Of a stretch of 64,000 bases of DNA, positions 46,171 through 53,957 are shown one piece after another. The stretch covers positions 124,001 through 188,000 of the forward strand of contig NZ_CP133268.1 in NCBI RefSeq assembly GCF_030915385.1. Reading direction: 5' to 3'. Source of the stretch: Neobacillus sp. PS3-12. GTDB lineage: Bacteria > Bacillota > Bacilli > Bacillales > Cytobacillaceae. Below the pieces are notes generated by a model. The model worked only from the letters and a program-made list of their open reading frames with translations. It did no database searches and was not told where the DNA came from. The translations under genes were made by a program, and so were the position numbers. Position 1 is the stretch's first letter; each line of letters opens with the position of its first letter.

Positions 46171-46391
46171 TTTGCAATCAGCTCAATTTGGGAAATAACT
46201 TCCTTTACATCACCTATAAACTTTCCTTCAAATTCAAGAACTGGAACACTTAAAAAGCCTGCTTCGATAATTGTTTGCTTTGCTTGTTCATCTTGATCAA
46301 TGTTAATGATGTCTGCTTCAAGCCCGACCCGTTGTAATTCGGATTTCACCCAGAGGCATTTTGGACAGATTGTTTTCGTATAAAGTTTCAT
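46167..46391 (-). CDS. nrdH: Glutaredoxin-like NrdH
   Basis: A 74-residue thioredoxin-fold reductant with the redox motif CPKC (residues 9-12), cis-Pro in FLSVPVLEF and GD near the end. Reduces NrdE. First gene of the operon; GAGGGATT before ATG 46391. Confidence 0.92.
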   Translation of the reverse strand: MKLYTKTICPKCLWVKSELQRVGLEADIINIDQDEQAKQTIIEAGFLSVPVLEFEGKFIGDVKEVISQIELIAK

Positions 46392-46412
46392 ATAATCCCT
46401 CTTTTCGTCATA

Positions 46413-46446
46413 GAAAAAGGCTACCTCTTCGAAAAGAGATAGCCTA
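46413..46446 (-). terminator. Attenuator between the B12 riboswitch and nrdH
   Basis: On the minus strand GGCTATCTCTT and AAGAGGTAGCC pair around TTCG and are followed by TTTTTC, 20 nt before nrdH. With B12 bound, this terminator should form. Confidence 0.88.
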
Positions 46447-46523
46447 AAATGGAAACGTTCAGAGATTGAAAAATGTCGACGTCTCCATTCCTCAATCCCC
46501 GAAGAAATGATTATTCTGTTTTA

Positions 46524-46690
46524 TATAGGCAGGTCTCCTGGCTTTGCTTCATTCTCCGATTCCCTTCCCATGCGAATGCATAGTGGCTTTGAATCATTGT
46601 CAGCATTACAGTTGCGGGGACAGCGTCGGTATTTCACCGAACTTCCCTTTTAAACTACATCTAGTAGTACCTATACAAAACTAATACCAT
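46524..46690 (-). promoter_or_regulatory. Cobalamin (B12) riboswitch
   Basis: On the minus strand, in order: AAAGGGAAGTTCGGTGAAA, CGCTGTCCCCGCAACTGTAA, a peripheral CATTCGCATGGGAAGGG, and the B12 box GCCAGGAGACCTGCC. These are the conserved blocks of the cobalamin riboswitch. It lies upstream of nrdHIEF-dut-nrdDG and a terminator, so the operon should be off when B12 is plentiful. Such control is known where a B12-dependent class II reductase can substitute. Confidence 0.95.
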
Positions 46691-46827
46691 ATATTGTTTT
46701 TAATCGTATTAAGTTTACCATCCTTCTAATAAAAAGTAAATCTATAAATTAATAAATTCTCTGCGATTTTAAATACAAATGCCTTTTAATCAACATTTTA
46801 GTAGAGGTATTTCCTTTATAACATATC

Positions 46828-48339
46828 TTATTTGAAAGATAATGATTTAATATTCTCTGCTGATAGTTTAGTCGGATATTTCTGATCAAAGCAGCAGGCA
46901 CAGACGCCGGAGGAGGCTGAGTTTTCTTGCATGAGGCCAATCGCCTCTATCATTCCGTTCTCACTTAAATAATGAAGCGAGTCTGCTTGGATTATTTGCT
47001 TAATTTCCTCCACTGAATATGTTGCGGCAATTAGTTTATTACGATCCGGTGTATCAATACCGTAAAAGCATGGATAAATGTACGGTGGCGAGGCAATAAG
47101 TACATGAACCTCTTTCGCACCAGCTTGACGCAGCAGGTTTACGATTCTTCTGGAAGTCGTCCCCCGTACAATTGAATCATCGATCATGACTACACGTTTA
47201 CCCTCCACCACCTTACGGACGGCGCTCAATTTCATTTTCACGCCATTTTCGCGCATTTCTTGGCTTGGTTGAATAAAAGTACGCCCGATATAACGGTTTT
47301 TAATCAGCCCCATCTCATTAGGGATTCCCGTTGCTTCTGCATAACCCATCGCTGCCGAAAGACTGGAATCAGGAACGCCTGTCACGATATCAGCTTCAAC
47401 GAAAGATTCAAGTGCGAGTTGCCTTCCCATTCTTTTCCGTGCCAAATGTACATTAATCCCATTTAGATTGCTGTCAGGGCGGGAAAAATAGACAAATTCC
47501 ATGACACAAAGTGCCTTTTGTTCCATTGCAGTAAATCGCTCTACATGTAAACCGTTTGAATCAATAATGAGCAGCTCGCCTGGTAAAATATCACGGACGT
47601 AGGTGGCTCCAACTGTATCTAAGGCACAGGTTTCAGAAGCAAATACATAAGCATCTCCATATCTGCCCATTACTAACGGTCGTAATCCATTCCGATCCAG
47701 TGCTACGTATAACCTATCATTCACCATAATCAGGAAAGTAAATCCACCAATGACCTGTTGCAGCGCCTCTTTAATGGCTAACGTAATATCAGTTTGTTTT
47801 GAGTGTGCGATCAGATGGATAATTACTTCCGTATCACTTGTTGTCTGGAAGATTGAACCTGTTGCCTCCAATGTCTTACGAAGCTCCACCGCATTAACCA
47901 AATTACCATTCATACAAACAGCAATGTTGCCTCCATGGTATTTGGATACAAGCGGCTGTGCGTTCTCCAAGGTGCTACCACCTGCAGTGGAATATCTGAC
48001 GTGGCCAATACTTGTGCTTCCTTTTAGTTCAGAAAGTTTTTCCTGATTGAAAACTTCTTTTACCAGCCCCATCCCACGGTGATTGAGAAACTGGTCGTCA
48101 TAAAGAGTACAAATCCCCGCACTTTCTTCCCCACGATGCTGCAGGGCGTGAAGTCCATAATAGGTCAATGATGAAGCATCTGGATGTCCATAAACTCCGA
48201 AAACCCCGCATTCTTCCTTCAACTTAAGGGTATATTCATCGGCCCCTTCATTGTAATAATTCCCCCATCCCGACTTTAATTTCCTGAATTCATCCAATAT
48301 ATAAACACGTCCTTTCAAGAGGATGCAACCTTTCGACAT
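46828..48339 (-). CDS. purF: Amidophosphoribosyltransferase with N-terminal extension
   Basis: A PurF with glutaminase domain (catalytic Cys in EECGVFGVYGH, HALQHRGEESAG, HVRYSTAGGS), PRPP-binding VVMIDDSIVRGTTS and the four cysteines expected for a 4Fe-4S cluster (CVMEF, PCFYG, CACC). About 43 residues precede the catalytic Cys in the open frame, whereas B. subtilis has an 11-residue propeptide; a TTG at about codon 8 or 15 may be the real start, as no clear ribosome site precedes ATG 48339. It stands alone rather than in a pur cluster, so it may be a second copy. Confidence 0.88.
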   Translation of the reverse strand: MSKGCILLKGRVYILDEFRKLKSGWGNYYNEGADEYTLKLKEECGVFGVYGHPDASSLTYYGLHALQHRGEESAGICTLYDDQFLNHRGMGLVKEVFNQEKLSELKGSTSIGHVRYSTAGGSTLENAQPLVSKYHGGNIAVCMNGNLVNAVELRKTLEATGSIFQTTSDTEVIIHLIAHSKQTDITLAIKEALQQVIGGFTFLIMVNDRLYVALDRNGLRPLVMGRYGDAYVFASETCALDTVGATYVRDILPGELLIIDSNGLHVERFTAMEQKALCVMEFVYFSRPDSNLNGINVHLARKRMGRQLALESFVEADIVTGVPDSSLSAAMGYAEATGIPNEMGLIKNRYIGRTFIQPSQEMRENGVKMKLSAVRKVVEGKRVVMIDDSIVRGTTSRRIVNLLRQAGAKEVHVLIASPPYIYPCFYGIDTPDRNKLIAATYSVEEIKQIIQADSLHYLSENGMIEAIGLMQENSASSGVCACCFDQKYPTKLSAENIKSLSFK

Positions 48340-48422
48340 AACAAACGTTTTTACAAAGGTTTTCGTATGCTTACAATGTTTATGAGTGCTATCATCATAT
48401 TTTTATAAATGAAGATTATCCA

Positions 48423-48974
48423 TCAATTTTCGTGCAGTACGGGTTCATTTACATTTAACTTGTAGTTTACGAAGCGGGCGGACACAAATAGAAAATCAGA
48501 TAAACGATTTAAATATTGGAGTACTAGTGGGTTTACTTTGTCTTTTACCGAAACAGCATATCTTTCCGCCCTTCTTGCCATCGTTCGGGCAACATGTAAG
48601 GCGGTAGCAGCTGGATGTCCTCCCGGTAGAATAAATTGCTTTAATCGTTTTAATTGTGCATCCCACTCATCAATTTGTTTTTCTAGTTCTTTGATATCTG
48701 ATTCAGAAACTTTCCATTTAATTTCTTTACCAGCAGGTGTTGCTATTTCTGCTCCGACGTGAAACATTAAAGTTTGTACTCTATGAAATGCTTCTAAAAA
48801 TATTTCTTTTCCTTGGAACTCTTCATTTAATAAAAAGCTAAGAGCAAGTCCTATCATCGAATTGGCCTCATCACAAGTGCCATATGCTTTTACACATAAG
48901 TCGTCTTTCGGCACCCTTTGTCCATATACCAATGATGTTAATCCTGTATCACCTGTCCTAGTATATATTTTCAT
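48423..48974 (-). CDS. PduO-type cob(I)alamin adenosyltransferase
   Basis: A 183-residue ATP:cobalamin adenosyltransferase: N-terminal YTRTGDTGLTSLVYGQRV, FILPGGHPAATALHVARTMARRAER and LNRLSDFLFVSARFVN. Makes adenosylcobalamin, the cofactor of class II ribonucleotide reductase and other enzymes. ATG 48974 (MKIYTR) is preceded by AAGGA; the frame upstream to 49034 is probably untranslated. Its presence near a B12-controlled nrd operon supports active B12 use in this organism. Confidence 0.92.
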   Translation of the reverse strand: MKIYTRTGDTGLTSLVYGQRVPKDDLCVKAYGTCDEANSMIGLALSFLLNEEFQGKEIFLEAFHRVQTLMFHVGAEIATPAGKEIKWKVSESDIKELEKQIDEWDAQLKRLKQFILPGGHPAATALHVARTMARRAERYAVSVKDKVNPLVLQYLNRLSDFLFVSARFVNYKLNVNEPVLHEN

Positions 48975-49066
48975 TTTTAAAACATCCTTTTTTAGTTTAT
49001 AAAACACGATTAATACTTCTAGGCAATAGGTCATTTTTAGCTTTATTTGAGCCTTAAATGGAATAC

Positions 49067-49092
49067 CCTTGAGGCAATTCTCAAGGGTAACG
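49067..49092. terminator. Perfect inverted repeat upstream of the adenosyltransferase
   Basis: TACCCTTGAG and CTCAAGGGTA, 10-bp arms with a 6-nt loop. Could be an operator or an old terminator; 49035-49195 has no gene. Confidence 0.55.
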
Positions 49093-49195
49093 AGTAAAAC
49101 TGTGGAAGATTACTTCCATTAAGGAGATATAAGTCAGTATTTATCGTAACTTATGACTCTTATAAAAACATTGATGCCTGTCAATTTCCTTTTCA

Positions 49196-49277
49196 ATTTA
49201 AGAAACAAGGACGTTGAAAAGGTGTGCGTTTGGTAAGGTAAAATGCTGTAAGAAACCTACATAATTTGGATAGTTAT
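49196..49277 (-). pseudogene. doxX relic
   Basis: About 80 bp match doxX copy 2 around 52433-52502 (encoding YVGF..HFTLPNAHLFNVLV on the minus strand) with scattered changes. Nothing else of the gene is present. Confidence 0.75.
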
Positions 49278-49285
49278 TTTACCAA

Positions 49286-49583
49286 TTCACAAACTGGACA
49301 GTGCGGTAAAAAGTATAGTAATTTTATTTTGTATAACGAAATAATTAGGGAGGGCTACATAATATGCAATATCGCCGTTTAGGAAATACCGGGTTAAAAG
49401 TCAGTGAAATTAGTTTAGGAAGCTAGCTTACATATGGTGGTTATGTGGAAGAGCAAAATGCCACTGCATCAATTGATAAGGCTTACGACCTTGGCATTAA
49501 CTTTTTCGATACAGCCAATGTGTATATGCGCGGGGAAGCTGAAATTGTGGTAGGTAAAGCGCTTAAAAAATATCAGCGGGATT
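49286..49583 (+). pseudogene. 5' relic of the aldo/keto reductase at 17565
   Basis: Promoter region, inverted repeat, ribosome site (AGGGAGG), ATG 49364 and the first 73 codons of the 17565 gene are duplicated with few changes. Trp21 has become TAG (49424-49426). The copy stops abruptly at 49583 where hairpin array 1 begins. Confidence 0.92.
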
Positions 49584-49590
49584 GGTCTTC

Positions 49591-49720
49591 TGTCCATCAT
49601 TGTACTCATGAATGACATTTCCCTTATTTCCTAGCCTGGTTTTGTCCTTCATCGTACTCATGAAGGACATTTCCATTACTTCCTAGCATGGTTTTGTCTT
49701 TCATCTGTGTCCGCTTTAAA
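49591..49720. repeat. Hairpin array 1, 52-bp period
   Basis: Units begin at 49591, 49643 and 49695 (exact 52-bp spacing). Each has a hairpin with arms TGTCCTTCAT and ATGAAGGACA around CGTACTC, then a shared 25-nt segment (TTTCC.TTA.TTCCTAGC). The second unit's arms are perfect, the first has two mismatches and the third is truncated. A solo hairpin of the same family is at 58303-58326. Confidence 0.8.
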
Positions 49721-49786
49721 GAAGACTAAATTAAATTTTGCCTTCTTTTGTCCAAAGATGTCCATTTCTCAACAACCAGGCGAAGG

Positions 49787-50006
49787 CATCGTTGAGGATT
49801 TAGACAAGAAAAAAGAATTGTGAAGCAATGCATATGAGAAAATTATGCAAACTTCTTATGATGATCCTAACGTTATCTTGATAAAGATAAAAACGGAAGC
49901 AGCCGAATATTGGGAAACCGATAATTTTACGAAGAAAATCGCCTTTCTCTATAAACGCATGACAGGGCAAAGTACTAAATCGACAGATATTAATGAAACT
50001 GTTGAG
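49787..50006 (+). pseudogene. 3' relic of the stress protein gene at 18696
   Basis: Matches 18956-19175 with few changes; a Trp codon has become TGA (LWSNAYEK region). It retains the order aldo/keto reductase then stress protein seen at 17.5-19.2 kb, with the middle replaced by hairpin array 1. Confidence 0.9.
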
Positions 50007-50054
50007 TTCTGATTACAACCATAAGAATGTACCACTTCTGCCATGTTTTTTAAT

Positions 50055-50330
50055 AAAATTTATCGATTCCCTTTCTTGTTCTTTTTTCAGCTCCACGGGC
50101 ATCGAGAATCGTTATCAATGCCCTTAAACTCCGAGTTTTCATCTTTAAGGGCATTGAGACACTGGATCAATTCCCTTGTACACTATTTTTTCTACTCTAT
50201 GGGCATCGAGACGACCGATCGATACCCCTTTCATCCCTTTTTTCACTTACAGGGTAATTGATAATTATTATCCCTTACCTCAAACTCTAATTTTTCTAAA
50301 TAAAGGGCATTGAAACACAGGTTCGAAGTC
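50055..50330. repeat. Hairpin array 2, 52-bp period
   Basis: GGGCAT/GGGTAA unit starts lie at 50097, 50149, 50201, 50252 and 50305 (spacing 52, 52, 51, 53), with half a unit before. Each unit has a hairpin (arms GGGCATYGA and TCRATRCCC around about nine variable bases) and a 24-25 nt T-rich segment. The seventh stem pair is T-A in unit 2 and C-G in unit 3, suggesting the stem is maintained. Not coding. Confidence 0.8.
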
Positions 50331-50602
50331 AAGTCGATTAAATTGGTAAAAGTATTTCGACATGCTCAAAATTATGATTAGTGGACAACACTTATTTCGA
50401 ATTTACATTGAGGGGCGGGCCAGGGGTTGTAAAACCCCTGGCTTTACATCATTGAAATGAAGTTTTACAACTGTTAAATGACATGAATTTATTAATAATA
50501 AAGAAGTAGCAAAATTCAATTACCTGATTTTACAATCATATTGTTAGTGACCCACATAAAGTAATACATAGTAATTTATTTTTTGGGAGAGGAAGGATTT
50601 AT

Positions 50603-51115
50603 ATGTCCGTTTTTAGCCCCCAGAAATTATCAGTAAATCTTATTCAGCCTGCTACTTTCGCTCGGCCAGTTGAAGGAAGGAAATATACTCTCACACATTC
50701 AGATATTACAGCCGAATTATTTTTGGATATTGGATATGTGTACAACGATAAATCCATTGACCCCAAAAAGCATGACGAAGTGTTGGCAGAATGGAAAAAA
50801 GATTCACATGGTCGTGTAAGTTTACTAGGAGGAGTGTATGTAGATGGTGGGGAGTTCAGTCAAAAAATTGCTAGAAACCGTTTTGGTATATTCAAAAAAG
50901 AAATGGCCACTGCACTTAAAGGAATTGTCTACGGAGACCAACCCTTTTACGTATATTATCCCTTCCTCCTTAATGCACCAATCTTTATCCATTACCTCTC
51001 TATATATCCAGAATTTAGGCAGATTATTTATTATGGCACACCACGCCAACATTTGAACCAAATCTACCAAACTTCATTTACTTATGATACGGTTCACCGT
51101 AACGCATCTAAATGA
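50603..51115 (+). CDS. Staygreen family protein
   Basis: A 170-residue protein with the staygreen domain pattern: LSVNLIQ, the RKYTLTHSDITAELFLDIG block, DEVLAEWKKDSHGRVSLLGGVYVDGG, and HYLSIYPEFRQIIYYGTP. In plants staygreen proteins remove magnesium from chlorophyll; the bacterial relatives have no proven role, though some show Mg-dechelatase activity. GGGAGAGGAAGG precedes the ATG. Single gene. Confidence 0.8.
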   Translation: MSVFSPQKLSVNLIQPATFARPVEGRKYTLTHSDITAELFLDIGYVYNDKSIDPKKHDEVLAEWKKDSHGRVSLLGGVYVDGGEFSQKIARNRFGIFKKEMATALKGIVYGDQPFYVYYPFLLNAPIFIHYLSIYPEFRQIIYYGTPRQHLNQIYQTSFTYDTVHRNASK

Positions 51116-51121
51116 GGTTTT

Positions 51122-51508
51122 CTATTTTCTAAACGCTTGCTTTTCATTGAAATCAATGATTAAACCTGACATAATCATAAAATCGACACCAAGAATTCCA
51201 TTGAATCCGTATGTCTCTTTTGTTATTCCTAATTGTATATGAAAGGAATCCAGAAGAAAATTATCAATTTCAAACTGTGTTACAGTCTGTTCATAACATA
51301 ATTCACTTTCACCACCGACGCGATACATTCTTCTCGGTCTTCCATTTTTATGGTCTATAAATGAACCCACCTTTTCAACTTCATCTGTATCAAAAATGGT
51401 GGTTGAACAACCGGTATCCAAAAGTACGTTTTCTAATTTAAGTATTCTCCCATTATATCCAATTGAGATAGTAACTATCGGCAACCCATCTTCCATTTGA
51501 ATATTCAT
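51122..51508 (-). CDS. Retropepsin-like aspartic protease family protein
   Basis: A 128-residue protein with the aspartic protease triad LLDTGCSTTIFD (Asp about 31) and a second hydrophobic-Gly segment FNGILGVDFM. A single copy of the motif means it would act as a dimer, as retropepsins do. Its start overlaps the stop of the small upstream gene (ATGA), so the two are translationally coupled. The partner may be a substrate or regulator. No membrane segment. Confidence 0.78.
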   Translation of the reverse strand: MNIQMEDGLPIVTISIGYNGRILKLENVLLDTGCSTTIFDTDEVEKVGSFIDHKNGRPRRMYRVGGESELCYEQTVTQFEIDNFLLDSFHIQLGITKETYGFNGILGVDFMIMSGLIIDFNEKQAFRK

Positions 51509-51768
51509 TGGAGTCGTCTCCTAACCCCTATAAATTTTTGTTCTTTTACTTCGATTGTTTCATGGTCCGTATGAAAAATATAATATTCACGAGAAGGATT
51601 GGCTAAATGTAGATTTTTGTATTCTTTCCATGCAGAAGTAGACTCGGGGAAATTTGAAATGACTGCCATTTCTTCGATATGGCGAGTTGAATTTTTGGAG
51701 TAGGCAGAGATAGCTTCGACAAGTACCCACTGTTCCGGATAATGCTCACGAATTTGCTCCCATTTCAT
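51505..51768 (-). CDS. Small conserved-looking partner of the retropepsin-like gene
   Basis: An 87-residue protein starting at ATG 51768 (GGAGGTG upstream): WEQIREHYPEQWVLVEAI, a middle with NSTRHIEEMAVISNF, and a C-terminal REYYIFHTDHE...EVKEQKFIGVRRR. Overlaps the protease gene by ATGA. This type of short protein commonly precedes single-domain retropepsin genes in Firmicutes; I know of no function. Confidence 0.6.
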   Translation of the reverse strand: MKWEQIREHYPEQWVLVEAISAYSKNSTRHIEEMAVISNFPESTSAWKEYKNLHLANPSREYYIFHTDHETIEVKEQKFIGVRRRLQ

Positions 51769-51783
51769 TTTTTGCACCTCCAT

Positions 51784-52097
51784 TTTTTAGTAAGTCCAGT
51801 ATATCACTAAAGTTTGTCTATTTGGACAAACCTTGAAAAAGAACATTACCTGCCTCCCCAATATTTTGCAAACAGGATTTAATATTCGGTGGTGATACTT
51901 CAGACCGACGAAAACAATACATTCCTCTTCCAACTGAAATAAAAGCCAAAAAGTGTGATCCTATACTAAAATGTGTAATTTTAATAGCTATAGATGCTAA
52001 ATTTGCTACTAAACAATCTGGCCCGTGTTGCTGAAGACTGTTCTTATTTGAAAATCAATCAAATTCCAACTAGAAAAACTCAGATATGTTCAAAAAA
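51784..52097. other. Gene-poor stretch with a startless minus-strand frame
   Basis: About 75 codons on the minus strand (roughly 51835-52060; includes FSIGSHFLAFISVGRGMYCF) read without a stop and look protein-like, but no start with a ribosome site exists. Probably a relic; not recognised. Confidence 0.3.
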
Positions 52098-52150
52098 AGG
52101 AGACTCGTTTTGAAATGAGTCCCCTTTTTATACGACCTATTTAAATTCTT
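52098..52150. terminator. Repeated hairpin segment after doxX copy 2
   Basis: AAAAAGGAGACTCGTTTT pairs with AAATGAGTCCCCTTTTT; third copy of the segment seen at 10769 and 28378. Confidence 0.7.
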
Positions 52151-52163
52151 GCCTTCCTATCGT

Positions 52164-52685
52164 TTAGGCACTATGTTTAACAGAATTGATGGTATCCTTT
52201 TCTTTACCAGCAAATTTATGAATAAATGGGATCACCCAACGGTCTAAACCGATACGGCCTGCATTGAACCCTGCAGCTAAGATAATCACTCCTAGAAGAA
52301 TGTCTAATGGGTTGGATGATACAACACCAGCCATTACATATGAGAAGTTCATCACAAGACCAAAGAATGCAGCGGCAGTTGTTAAGCAGCCAAGGATTAA
52401 ACCTAAGCCTACTAAAAATTCACCGTAAGGAACAAGGACATTGAAAAGATGTGCGTTTGGTAAGGCAAAATGCTGTATGAAACCTACATAATTAGGATAT
52501 TCAACTGCTTTTGCAGGACTTAGAACTGGATTATGAATAGCTCCTGCTAAGAATCCACTTGCATCAAATTTACCACCAGATATTTTTTCAAAGCCAGCCA
52601 ACATGAATTCATAACCAACGTATAAACGAATGATCGTAAGAATATAGGCTGCTATTTTATTTTCTCTAAGAAATTTGTTAAACAT
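52164..52685 (-). CDS. DoxX family membrane protein, copy 2
   Basis: A 173-residue protein nearly identical to the one at 28473-28994 (differences such as MLAGFEKI for MMAGFEKI and FIQHFALPNAHLF). Upstream palindrome, AAAGGGGTC ribosome site and downstream hairpin are duplicated too. It stands 280 nt from the divergent orfX-tag copy 2, so doxX, orfX and tag may have moved as one block. Both copies look intact. Confidence 0.88.
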   Translation of the reverse strand: MFNKFLRENKIAAYILTIIRLYVGYEFMLAGFEKISGGKFDASGFLAGAIHNPVLSPAKAVEYPNYVGFIQHFALPNAHLFNVLVPYGEFLVGLGLILGCLTTAAAFFGLVMNFSYVMAGVVSSNPLDILLGVIILAAGFNAGRIGLDRWVIPFIHKFAGKEKDTINSVKHSA

Positions 52686-52789
52686 ATAAAAGACCCCTTT
52701 TCTAAAATCAATATTATTAACTTGATTACATTGTTATTATAGATCTTTTTTCTTTAACGGAGAGTACTATGTTCAACAATTCACATATA

Positions 52790-52807
52790 GTTCAAAAAAG
52801 ATTGAAC
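52790..52807. promoter_or_regulatory. 18-bp palindrome upstream of doxX copy 2
   Basis: GTTCAA-N6-TTGAAC, as at 29099-29116. Confidence 0.5.
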
Positions 52808-52967
52808 ATTTATTGACATGATTCGTTACCTTTTTTAAATTTTGGCTTTTCACAAAACTTCAACAATTCCTTCCGCCTTTCCTTAGAAAGAAACGATATA
52901 ATACAAATAGTCCTCTCAAATTCTCTCTTAAATTCCTCGATTTAAAAATTCCCCAGAAAGTTGGTCG

Positions 52968-53867
52968 ATGTCTATGATTAGAAGAAGAAAGAAATCAAAG
53001 CAGCCCCCTCCAATGAAACCTCAAGTTCGGGTTAAAACCATTCCTATTAAGGATGAAAAAGAGCGGCAGCAAATTTTTATGGATCTAGCTACTAGTTCGG
53101 AGTTTGACATGAGGCACCGAGGTGTTTTTGAGTATTATGGGAAAGATTTAATTACCTACAAACGCGAAAAACCTTCTGACCAAGAGCGCAACGAATTTCT
53201 CCGGATTTTCTCCAAATTTATGACCGATTGTATAGAAGATAACTGCCCTTCTTCCTGGAAACATTGTCAGCCATCCTTTTGGGAAGAATTAATTCTCACT
53301 TTCTACCCCCACACAATGACCATTTCACCAGACGAAAAATCCACCGAAAACTTTCTAGGCCAATTGCTTACTTTTGTCCGCTGGCTTGATAAGAAAAACG
53401 GAACCAGCCATTATCCCATTGTTGAAAACTATGCTCTGAATGCTGAATCTGAATTGAAAACATGCGAGCGTTTGTTAAATACCCTGTTTCTAATCCATTA
53501 TCCGCGAATCTTTCACGATGATTGGGATTTCGAAGCAGATCATGAGCGAATGATGCAAAACCTTGATGAATGTGTTGACAAACGTAGCGATTTATTTGAA
53601 GTGACCAGTATTGAGGATGATTCTATTGTCCTAACCACATTCAATTCGAAAAAGTCCTATCGTGTTGATGGAATGCCGTCAGAACTGATGATTCCTAGCA
53701 TGCTTTTAATGGGCATGCTTGGAAAACATCATCGTTCACAACATTGGAGTTGGATTCTTACTGAAGGCGTTTATCCCCCTAGTGGGAAAAGGTTTATTAC
53801 TTTGATGCCTCCAAACGTGCCAATCATTAAGAATGTCTGTTTAATGGACCCAATCTCTCCGCTTTAA
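52968..53867 (+). CDS. Unknown protein (orfX copy 2)
   Basis: A 299-residue soluble protein with a basic Pro-rich start (RRKKSKQPPPMKPQ), a charged KDEKERQQIFMDLA helix, an aromatic-rich middle (SSWKHCQPSFWEELILTFYP) and a C-terminal part rich in Leu/Met. No known domain recognised. Residues 1-272 are closely shared with 24730-25546, and the last 27 residues show where copy 1 was replaced by TnpB. It precedes tag by 90 nt in both copies, suggesting a linked role in the response to DNA alkylation or simply co-duplication. Confidence 0.65.
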   Translation: MSMIRRRKKSKQPPPMKPQVRVKTIPIKDEKERQQIFMDLATSSEFDMRHRGVFEYYGKDLITYKREKPSDQERNEFLRIFSKFMTDCIEDNCPSSWKHCQPSFWEELILTFYPHTMTISPDEKSTENFLGQLLTFVRWLDKKNGTSHYPIVENYALNAESELKTCERLLNTLFLIHYPRIFHDDWDFEADHERMMQNLDECVDKRSDLFEVTSIEDDSIVLTTFNSKKSYRVDGMPSELMIPSMLLMGMLGKHHRSQHWSWILTEGVYPPSGKRFITLMPPNVPIIKNVCLMDPISPL

Positions 53868-53957
53868 TACAATATAAAGTTCCACTTCGAATCCATTTTT
53901 TATTATAATGAGAAAAGGTTTGTTTATTAGGAACGTTATTTAGAAGGGAGAACATAA

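Noticed and set aside
46510..46700. NrdR-box control of the nrd operon
   Set aside because: I looked for paired NrdR boxes upstream of nrdH and saw none; the clear element is the cobalamin riboswitch.
50055..50330. CRISPR array
   Set aside because: The unit is a degenerate hairpin plus a T-rich segment that is itself similar between units; there are no identical direct repeats with unique spacers and no cas genes nearby.
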